In this document: positions 1 to 6,087 of the stretch, piece after piece
Numbering within the stretch: position 1 is the stretch's first letter
Layout of the letters: each line of letters begins with the position of its first letter
Assembly: GCA_028711355.1 (NCBI GenBank)
Contig: JAQTSL010000141.1
Span: forward strand, 1 to 8,709
Source of the DNA: Rhodoferax sp.
Lineage (GTDB): Bacteria; Pseudomonadota; Gammaproteobacteria; Burkholderiales; Burkholderiaceae_C
Length of the DNA stretch: 8,709 bases
Direction of reading: 5' to 3'
Notes under the pieces: generated by a model
The model's database searches: none
What the model was told of the DNA's origin: nothing
The model's input: only the letters and a program-made list of their open reading frames with translations
Made by a program: the position numbers and the translations under genes

Positions 1-9
1 CTGACTGGC

Positions 10-144
10 TAGCTGTCATGGCAGCAAAGCCACCCCAAAGCATGAAAGAAGGATGTCATGGCGGACTCCGATCCGCTGTTCCAGTGCGTCCAAATTCACT
101 GGATACCGGGTCGTGGCCCGGTATCACAACCTGTTCTTTCACGT
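10..144 (+). repeat. 135-bp dispersed repeat, copy A (two palindromes)
   Basis: This stretch aligns without gaps to the reverse complement of 3616-3750; counting by eye gives about 20 mismatches in 135 bases, roughly 85% identity. It contains two short palindromes. One is at 61-76, with arms GCGGA/TCCGC. The other is at 103-124, with perfect 8-bp arms ATACCGGG/CCCGGTAT around a 6-base loop. It lies just after the stop codon of the TPR gene on the other strand. The arrangement resembles dispersed extragenic palindromic repeats or a small non-autonomous element. No coding capacity, target duplication or T-run for a terminator is visible. The family identity is inference; the two-copy relation is read directly from the sequence. 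Confidence 0.85.
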
Positions 145-149
145 TAAGG

Positions 150-1760
150 TTATTTTGCATCTGCTGCCGAATGCAATTGCGTCAGCCGCGTTTTGACTTC
201 GGCCAGCGAAAATCCGCTGGCGTTAGCAGCATCCGTTGGCAGCACCAAAGCAGCGGCGCGTTCGTAATAGCGCTGCGCTGCGTCGTATTGATGGAGGCGA
301 TCCAACGCTACTGCCAAGTTGAAAGCGTGGCGTGCCACAGTAGGCTCAAGCTGTTGCGCCCGCTCAAAGGCCAGTTGCGCCTCGGCCAACCGGTCTTGTC
401 GCGCCAGTGCGTGCCCCAGCAGCGACTGGGCCGCGGCGGAGTCAGGGTTTTGCTCGGCAAGGCTGCGTGAGCTGCTGCCAAAATCTTGCGGATCAGCCAA
501 CGGGTAGAGTATCAACAAAGCCGATTGCGCCGTGGCGTTGCCAGGCTCCTGGCGCAGCACACGTTGGTAGTACAACAACGCTTCGTTTTTGCGACCTTGC
601 AATTGGGCAATGTAGGCCAGGCCGAGCAAAGCATCACGCTCCTCAGGATTGCTGGCAAGTGCCTGGGCATAGGCTTGGCTGGCTTCTTGCAAACGCCCAC
701 CGGTCAGTGCGCCGTAGCCCTGCTCCAATACCGAGGGGCCGCTGCTGCGGCTGAATACACTGGCTTGCCGTGCCAGGGGTTCAACGGCTGCGCGGGGCGT
801 ACTGGACGTGCTGGTTGAAGCCGCGCTTGGTTGGCAATCAGGTAGCCGGGTGCCAGGTGGACAGGTTGCAACTTTTGCCACAACCACCGTGTCAATAGCC
901 GGGCGACGGCTTGGACCAGTGCGACGTGGTGCAGCGTTGCCTGATTGCGTTTTGGCCAGATCTGCTTGAACCGGCAGGGTTGCCTGGTCCGCCGCCGCAG
1001 CAGCAACCACGGCCTCAGCGGCGCCTGACAGCGGCGCAGAAGCTGCGACCGATGGTACAGCCGCGATGCCATTGACCGAACTAGCCGAGCCACCGATGCC
1101 GATGTTTTGTGCCAGCAATAGCGGGTCTCCCCAGACACCCAGTACCACACTGGCCATACCAGTCGCCAACGCCAAGGCCAGCCCGCCCAAAACCCACACG
1201 CGCCGGTTCATCGGATGTGCCGGGGGTGCTTTGGCGCGCACAATCTTCTGTGCGACCCGCGCACTATCTAGAGCATCCGTGGTGTGGCTTGTTAGCACCG
1301 GGGGCTTCGCTGTGGTGGTTGCAACACCTTGGCGATCGGCCTCAACCTGGATGACGGGCTCAAATGGCGCTACCGCATTTTCATCAGTTGGCTCAGGCGT
1401 TAAAGATAAAGCCTCAACGTTGATCGCCGGTGGCACAGGGTGCACTTCAGACCTGACATCAGGTTCGAGTGTCGTGCTGACCAAGGGGGTGTCAATAGCG
1501 CGTTGAGTGCTTAATTCTGACAACGCTGCTTGAGATTCTGAAGTACTTTCACTTGCGGATAGTTCGATTTCAAACGTTGGCCATACAGTTGCTGGTGCTG
1601 ATTCTGTTGTTAACACCACGGGCCCAGGCAAGGACTGCGCAGGAGCCGGTGGCTGCTCCAGGGTAACCGGCGCATAGGTGGGTGAAACCGCTTGCGACAC
1701 GGCGGCGGCGGCAGCCTTGTCCTGGCTGGCCCGATTGAGGGCATCAAGTAACAGGCTCAT
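150..1760 (-). CDS. mshN: MshN-like TPR protein of MSHA pilus / T2SS-like machinery
   Basis: This 536-residue, probably bitopic inner-membrane protein has four parts. A short cytoplasmic start (MSLLLDALNRASQ) resembles the conserved N-terminus of MshN/GspB-type proteins. An acidic Pro/Ser/Thr-rich stretch runs to about residue 185. One transmembrane helix lies at about 187-209, preceded by Arg-Arg. A periplasmic Ala-rich linker leads to a C-terminal tetratricopeptide region (about 343-505), where at least three TPR units can be seen (343-373, 374-408, 441-473) and a fourth is likely at 475-505. TPR arrays bind partner proteins; in MSHA clusters MshN sits beside the secretin and AAA ATPase. 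The ATG follows the secretin stop by 2 nt, so translational coupling is likely; no clear Shine-Dalgarno is seen. Two cysteines, C300 and C309, in the linker could form a small disulfide loop. The MshN name rests on context plus architecture, since TPR proteins are poorly discriminating. Confidence 0.75.
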   Translation of the reverse strand: MSLLLDALNRASQDKAAAAAVSQAVSPTYAPVTLEQPPAPAQSLPGPVVLTTESAPATVWPTFEIELSASESTSESQAALSELSTQRAIDTPLVSTTLEPDVRSEVHPVPPAINVEALSLTPEPTDENAVAPFEPVIQVEADRQGVATTTAKPPVLTSHTTDALDSARVAQKIVRAKAPPAHPMNRRVWVLGGLALALATGMASVVLGVWGDPLLLAQNIGIGGSASSVNGIAAVPSVAASAPLSGAAEAVVAAAAADQATLPVQADLAKTQSGNAAPRRTGPSRRPAIDTVVVAKVATCPPGTRLPDCQPSAASTSTSSTPRAAVEPLARQASVFSRSSGPSVLEQGYGALTGGRLQEASQAYAQALASNPEERDALLGLAYIAQLQGRKNEALLYYQRVLRQEPGNATAQSALLILYPLADPQDFGSSSRSLAEQNPDSAAAQSLLGHALARQDRLAEAQLAFERAQQLEPTVARHAFNLAVALDRLHQYDAAQRYYERAAALVLPTDAANASGFSLAEVKTRLTQLHSAADAK

Positions 1761-1762
1761 GG

Positions 1763-3574
1763 CTAATTTTGCAGTGGTACCAGCAGCGCGCGGTTGCGCT
1801 GCTCATCCGCCGGTAGCGCATCAATGGAAGTTGGCAACATACTGCGGAAGTTTTTGAAATCGGCCTCCAGGCTGGCATCTCTGAGTACCGTCGGACGCAG
1901 AAAAATCACCAACTCCGATTTGCTGCTGCTGTCGTTGCGGTACTTGAACAAATCTCCCAAACCGGGCATTTGGTTCAGTCCAGGCACACCATCGGCATTG
2001 TTGTTGCGGCTGTCTTGCATCAAGCCCCCCAAAATAGCAATGTCGCCCGATTGAACACGCAACATTGATTCCATTTCACGGGTTTGCACTTCAGGAATGC
2101 GGTTAACCAAATTGTTTTGTGCCAGTACCGGGTTCGGGTCGGTGGCGTAACCCGTGATGCGGCTGATGGTGGGGCGCAAATTAAGCGTCACTTCGTTGCC
2201 TTCACTGATTTGCGGTACGACGGTCATCAAAAAGCCAATAGGCACGGTTTTGATGTCAGTGGTGTAAAGGGCGGGTGTTGCGGCAGTTGTGGCCGTTGCC
2301 GCCGTGCCAGGAGTTACTGAAATGGTGAAATACACCTTGTTGTCAACCACCTTCAAAACACTGCTCTGGTTGTTTAAAACGGAAACCTTAGGGCTGGAGA
2401 GCACTTTCAAGGTGCCAAAAGACTCCAGCAGGCTCAACATGATTGAAATATCCGTGCTGCCGCCCCAAGCGCCGGTTCGGTTGAGCGCCAGTGTGGCAAT
2501 GGAACTAACAACGCCCCCAGTTTGCAACCCATTGGTGCCACCGCCCAACGGGCGTATCACAATCCCGGAACCTGTGGTATTGCCGCCTCCTTGCAGCATG
2601 GACCAATCGATGCCTTGCTGAAAACGGTTGGACAAATCGACTTCAACAATGGTCGCCTCAATCAGCACCTGGCGCCGTGCCGAGCTCAATACCCGCTCCA
2701 GAAAATCACTCACTTTGGCATGTTGGTTTTGCGTCGCACGCACGCTGATGAAGCCGGTTTCGGGGTTGGCAATGACCGAGGCCGCTTCGCGAAAGATGCT
2801 GCGCGGTTCGCTGGCCGCAGTTGCTGGTGCTGCGGCTAACACGTTGGGATTGGGCGCGCCTTGCAGGGCGCCTGCAACTTGTCCCAACAGACCCCCGGTG
2901 GCGGCGGGTCTGGCGCTAGCGGTCGCCGCAGTGGCCTCTGGCACCAACTTGTCGGTCTCGCGCAGCAAATCGGTCAGGTTCGCCGTCAGCGTCTGCCAAA
3001 AGCGGTTGTTGGACGTGTTCTCAATCGATGAAGTGGATGCGTTGCTGCCGCTTCCACTGCCGCCTGCGCTGCTGCCAGCACCGCCGCCGGTACTTGCCAC
3101 ATTGGTTGAGGTGGCGATGCTTGACTTGCTGTCGCGTTGAATGTTGGGGTAATTGACCCGGTAATGTTTCAGGTAGGGAGAATCAGGCTCGATAGACAGG
3201 TTTTTGCCCGCAATGTCATAGCGCAAATCGACCTGACGTGCCACCCGGTCCAAAATTTCGGTGAGCGTCTGGTCATGCACATTCATCGTCACAATGCCAG
3301 CGATGCTGGGGTGTATATCGACATTCAGTTTGGCGTCTCGTGCCAGGGCAAACAACAAATCCTGCACATTGACGTTTTTCATGACCACGCTGTAGAGCTC
3401 TTGGCGCACACTGGGTCGTGGCGGTGGTGGCAACGGCAGACTCATGGCAAAGTCTGGCGGGCGACCCGTCACGGCGGTACTGGGTACCAAATGTTGGTCC
3501 GATGGTGGGGGTGGTGCAGGGCTGGCGCAAGCCACCAAAACACCCACCGCCAAACTCATCAGACTGTGCCGCAA
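1763..3574 (-). CDS. mshL: MshL-like secretin, outer-membrane lipoprotein
   Basis: This is a secretin, the outer-membrane ring pore of type IV pilus and type II secretion machines. With the start proposed here it has 603 residues. A short signal peptide ends in lipobox LVAC (Cys 16), followed by a Pro-rich stretch. A secretin N-terminal (STN-like) domain lies at about 60-132, a Ser/Gly/Asn-rich linker at 150-190, a second short N domain at about 273-303, and the beta-barrel secretin domain at about 304-565. The family signature is clear: VPQISEGNEVTLNLRP, later VQSGDIAILGGLMQD, then GVPGLNQMPGLGDLF and ELVIFLRPTV. I chose TTG at 3574 because it gives a usable signal peptide (MRHSLMSLAVGVLVAC); ATG at 3559 would leave only ten uncharged residues before the Cys. 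Longer ATG starts up to 3790 read through the inserted repeat and overlap the ATPase gene. No good Shine-Dalgarno precedes any start. Function is firm; the start is uncertain. Confidence 0.88.
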   Translation of the reverse strand: MRHSLMSLAVGVLVACASPAPPPPSDQHLVPSTAVTGRPPDFAMSLPLPPPPRPSVRQELYSVVMKNVNVQDLLFALARDAKLNVDIHPSIAGIVTMNVHDQTLTEILDRVARQVDLRYDIAGKNLSIEPDSPYLKHYRVNYPNIQRDSKSSIATSTNVASTGGGAGSSAGGSGSGSNASTSSIENTSNNRFWQTLTANLTDLLRETDKLVPEATAATASARPAATGGLLGQVAGALQGAPNPNVLAAAPATAASEPRSIFREAASVIANPETGFISVRATQNQHAKVSDFLERVLSSARRQVLIEATIVEVDLSNRFQQGIDWSMLQGGGNTTGSGIVIRPLGGGTNGLQTGGVVSSIATLALNRTGAWGGSTDISIMLSLLESFGTLKVLSSPKVSVLNNQSSVLKVVDNKVYFTISVTPGTAATATTAATPALYTTDIKTVPIGFLMTVVPQISEGNEVTLNLRPTISRITGYATDPNPVLAQNNLVNRIPEVQTREMESMLRVQSGDIAILGGLMQDSRNNNADGVPGLNQMPGLGDLFKYRNDSSSKSELVIFLRPTVLRDASLEADFKNFRSMLPTSIDALPADEQRNRALLVPLQN

Positions 3575-3615
3575 AAATGAATTGAGCTGCTCAGAATGAC
3601 CGGTAGAAAGAATTG

Positions 3616-3750
3616 ACGTGAAAGAACAGGTTGTCATACCGGGCCACGACCCGGTATCCAGTGAATCCGGACTGCAATGGATGGCGGATCGCGGTCCGCA
3701 ATGACAGCCATCTTTCATGCTTTGGAGTGGCTTTGCAGCCATGGCAGCTA
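3616..3750 (-). repeat. 135-bp dispersed repeat, copy B (inverted relative to copy A)
   Basis: On the minus strand this matches 10-144 over its full length without gaps. Its palindromes are at 3684-3699 (GCGGA/TCCGC arms) and 3636-3657 (ATACCGGG/CCCGGTAT arms). It fills nearly the whole gap between the ATPase stop codon (3757-3759) and the secretin start (3574), beginning 6 bp from that stop. In the transcript it would fold into two hairpins between the two coding regions. No T-run follows, so a classical terminator is unlikely; an effect on mRNA processing or relative expression is possible but only inferred. Confidence 0.85.
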
Positions 3751-3756
3751 GAGAAG

Positions 3757-5265
3757 TCAAGGTGTTTGTTCCTGTTTCACTTTTACCCAAGACCGAACAA
3801 AGGGGCGGTTGCTCCTGATACTCAACGGCAAGGCTTCAATGGCGCGTGCACAATCCAGCGCAGTTGCAAAATCTCCGGCATACAGCGCCATGTAAGTTCT
3901 GCCTTTATATTGACTGAATTGTCCGTAAATTTGGTGAGCATCAAACTGTGGGGCGATTTGCGCCAAGTAGCGATCAACCCCTTCAACCCCTTCAACCGAT
4001 TCCAACGCTACCAATTGCATAGTGTATCCACTCAACCGGGTTTGGTTGAGCCGATTTTTTGTACGCTCAAAAATAGGCGCCATATGTTCACTGATCGGTA
4101 GTTGTTTTTGCGATAAAGACGGTCCCGACGGCACAGACTGTAGTGGAGTAACTCGTTTGGGGGAAATCTCGGGCACTTTTGCTGCTGCCGAGATCGGCGC
4201 TGTGACAGGTGGTGTGGTGACAACTGTCGTGGTGACGATACTGGCCAATGTGGTGATGGTTGCAGCAGTGATGGCAGCAGACGTGGCAGCGGGTGGTGCG
4301 AGTGCCTGGCTGGGCAGATGAGCGTTGGAAGAGGCGTTGCGATACCACCCTAACCAGCCGACGGCCGCAGCGGCCATCAGCAGGGCCAACCCAAAACTCA
4401 GGCCAAACAGTGTCCACGCCTGACTTTTAGTCGGCATCTTCACGCGCATGCCACCCAGTGGCAATTCATGCATGGCATGGCTGACGTGTGACAGTTCAAC
4501 CGTCAATGACCCTTGTGCGTAAGCCGCCAAAAGCGCTTTATCGGCCAGCAAATTAATACGCCGGGCACGCCCTTGAGCGGCCCTGTTGATACCCGCCATG
4601 GCGGCCGGTGAAAACAATCCAGCACCTTGCCAGCCGGCAGCACGCAGCCGATGGTCAATGTAGGCGCTGGTCTCCATCGACTGCAAGGCCTGTAGTTCAA
4701 AGCGGTGAATCACCCGATCATGCACTTGGCGCAAACGTGGTTCAGCCAATAAGGCGTCCAGCTCGGGTTGACCAAACAACATGATGTTGATCAACTTATG
4801 CTGTCCGGTTTCCAGATTAGACAGCAGTCGCACCTCTTCCAGCGACTCGATCGGCATGGCATGGGCTTCGTCAACCACCAGCACCACCCGCTGTCCCAAC
4901 GTATGTCGGCGCAGCAACTCTTGCTGCAAAACGGCTAATTTGCCTTCTTTGCTGCCAGGCATATCAGTCAAGCCGAGGTCGCGCCCAATCGCTGCAATGA
5001 TCTCGTCCCGGCTAAAGCACGGATTGGCCAGATAGACGGCACACACCTGCGGGTTCAAGCGCGCAATCATCAAACGCGCCAACAGTGTTTTTCCACTGCC
5101 AATTTCAGCAACCAGTGTGACAATGCCTTCGTCATGAGCCGCCACATGAAGCAGGGCAGCCAGTACGTCACCTCTTCGCCCACCGGCAAAAAAGAAATCA
5201 GGGTCCGGAGTTATTTGAAACGGCGACTTGACTAAGCCGAAGTGATCAAGATAGAGTGACGACAT
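3757..5265 (-). CDS. ExeA/MshM-like AAA ATPase with TM segment and C-terminal SPOR-like domain
   Basis: The protein has 502 residues from ATG 5265. The start MSSLYLDHFGLVKSPFQITP matches the typical beginning of ExeA/GspA/MshM ATPases; longer upstream ATGs (5301, 5379) lack this logic, and no start shows a good Shine-Dalgarno. The cytoplasmic AAA domain (about 1-265) carries Walker A AEIGSGKT at 53-60 and Walker B VVLVVDEAH at 127-135. A transmembrane helix lies at about 284-307, followed by an Ala/Thr/Pro-rich periplasmic linker. The C-terminal domain at about 412-496 (YTMQLVALES to RPFVRSWVKV) resembles SPOR, which binds glycan strands lacking stem peptides. Family knowledge: ExeA-type ATPases help assemble the secretin through peptidoglycan, and the secretin gene is next in the operon. 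Oddities are Ala in place of the first P-loop glycine and a SPOR-like tail where ExeA has another peptidoglycan-binding domain. A DamX-like cell-division role is the main alternative. Confidence 0.85.
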   Translation of the reverse strand: MSSLYLDHFGLVKSPFQITPDPDFFFAGGRRGDVLAALLHVAAHDEGIVTLVAEIGSGKTLLARLMIARLNPQVCAVYLANPCFSRDEIIAAIGRDLGLTDMPGSKEGKLAVLQQELLRRHTLGQRVVLVVDEAHAMPIESLEEVRLLSNLETGQHKLINIMLFGQPELDALLAEPRLRQVHDRVIHRFELQALQSMETSAYIDHRLRAAGWQGAGLFSPAAMAGINRAAQGRARRINLLADKALLAAYAQGSLTVELSHVSHAMHELPLGGMRVKMPTKSQAWTLFGLSFGLALLMAAAAVGWLGWYRNASSNAHLPSQALAPPAATSAAITAATITTLASIVTTTVVTTPPVTAPISAAAKVPEISPKRVTPLQSVPSGPSLSQKQLPISEHMAPIFERTKNRLNQTRLSGYTMQLVALESVEGVEGVDRYLAQIAPQFDAHQIYGQFSQYKGRTYMALYAGDFATALDCARAIEALPLSIRSNRPFVRSWVKVKQEQTP

Positions 5266-5417
5266 TAAGAGAGTGTAATCAACGCTATCTTCTGCGATCA
5301 TGGCAAGAAGAGCGCCGATCAATAAGGCAGGCGATCCTCGGCTTTGCCGGACACGCACCAGCAGACATTTTTGCGGCACATGACAGCCAAGTTAACAACA
5401 TCGCCTAGCTGATAATG

Positions 5418-5423
5418 AAGGAG
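5418..5423 (+). promoter_or_regulatory. Ribosome binding site of the TonB-C-like lipoprotein gene
   Basis: AAGGAG lies 7 nt before the ATG at 5431, a strong consensus match that fixes this start. The 165-bp divergent gap to the ATPase gene (5266-5430) must hold promoters for both directions, but I could not identify convincing -35/-10 pairs. Confidence 0.8.
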
Positions 5424-5430
5424 ACCAACA

Positions 5431-5967
5431 ATGAATCAACCTGAACCTGCCACGGCGCGCTCTGCAACGCTGGGCTGGCTGTGTGCCAGCGCCATCGCCG
5501 CGCTGGTGGCCGCCTGCACTTCGGCACCCTTGCCTGCGCCGCCACCGGCTCCACCGGCGCCCAAACCCATCCCCAAGCCGGTCGTGGTGATTCCACCGCC
5601 GGTTGAACCCGCCGCGCCCTCCTTCGTGTCGCAGGCACGCACGCCACGTGACTACCGGCAAGACGCCGCGCAGCACCTCTACAACCTGAACGCCAACCGG
5701 ATTTATCACGGCCGGATGCCACCGCTGTTGTACGCCATCGGCGTGCTACAGGTTGAAGTGGACAACCGGGGCAATGTCACGGGCACCAGTTGGATGCGCG
5801 CCCCGCGGCACGCACCCGAGGTGATGGCCGACATCGAACGCACGGTACGCGCGGCCGCTCCCTACCCGGCCCCAATACGCTTGGGGCGCGTCACCTACAC
5901 CGACACCTGGCTGTGGCACAAAAGCGGCACCTTTCAGCTTGACACGCTGACCGAAGGGCAAATGTAA
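5431..5967 (+). CDS. Proline-rich putative lipoprotein with TonB C-terminal-like domain
   Basis: This 178-residue envelope protein has an N-terminal hydrophobic segment (about 13-28) ending in VAAC, a fair lipobox with Cys 29. The next residue is Thr, not Asp, so if lipidated it would be expected at the outer membrane. Residues 33-63 form a rigid spacer dense in Pro, Ala, Lys and Val, as in TonB proteins. The C-terminal part (about 80-165) has the TonB-C pattern: a strand LYAIGVLQVEVDNRGNV, a helix with ADIERTVRAAAPYPAP, and a final strand around TYTDTWLW. The usual TonB role is energy transfer from the inner membrane to outer-membrane receptors, but no ExbB/ExbD or receptor gene is nearby and the anchor looks like a lipobox, so that role is not supported here. 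It is transcribed divergently from the pilus cluster. Domain assignment is moderately sure; function is unknown. Confidence 0.8.
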   Translation: MNQPEPATARSATLGWLCASAIAALVAACTSAPLPAPPPAPPAPKPIPKPVVVIPPPVEPAAPSFVSQARTPRDYRQDAAQHLYNLNANRIYHGRMPPLLYAIGVLQVEVDNRGNVTGTSWMRAPRHAPEVMADIERTVRAAAPYPAPIRLGRVTYTDTWLWHKSGTFQLDTLTEGQM

Positions 5968-6077
5968 ATCGACCTTCAAGTCGAATGACGGTCTTTTGAC
6001 AGACGTCAGGAAAAGGCGTCGAAGATGTCTGGCGTGGGTGGCTTGACCGGGGTAAAGTAGCGCCCACCTAAAACCAC

Positions 6078-6082
6078 AGGAG
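6078..6082 (+). promoter_or_regulatory. Ribosome binding site of maeB
   Basis: AGGAG lies 5 nt before the ATG at 6088 and supports that start. The 120-bp spacer upstream holds a small 5-bp-arm inverted repeat (5969-5984) without a T-run. Confidence 0.75.
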
Positions 6083-6087
6083 ACGCC

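Noticed and set aside
103..124. Palindrome in repeat copy A as terminator of the msh operon
   Set aside because: No T-run, and the same palindrome occurs in copy B inside the operon; it belongs to the repeat.
18..470. Open frame of 150 codons on the plus strand
   Set aside because: It starts in repeat copy A and runs antisense through the TPR gene, with no ribosome binding site or recognisable domain.
3575..3790. N-terminal extension of the secretin from ATG 3790
   Set aside because: The extra 72 residues are largely repeat-derived, overlap the ATPase gene, and would place the lipobox about 88 residues in.
5266..5379. N-terminal extension of the ATPase from ATG 5379 or 5301
   Set aside because: The family N-terminus begins at MSSLYLDHFGL; the extension has no ribosome binding site and no family resemblance.
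5371..5398. TTGCGG and TAACAA 16 bp apart upstream of the lipoprotein gene
   Set aside because: Both hexamers deviate from consensus and the match is no better than expected by chance in such a gap.
5996..6048. Possible maeB promoter: TTGACA at 5996-6001 or TTGACC at 6043-6048
   Set aside because: No acceptable -10 box occurs at 16-18 bp from either; TAAAGT at 6053-6058 is too close to the second and too far from the first.
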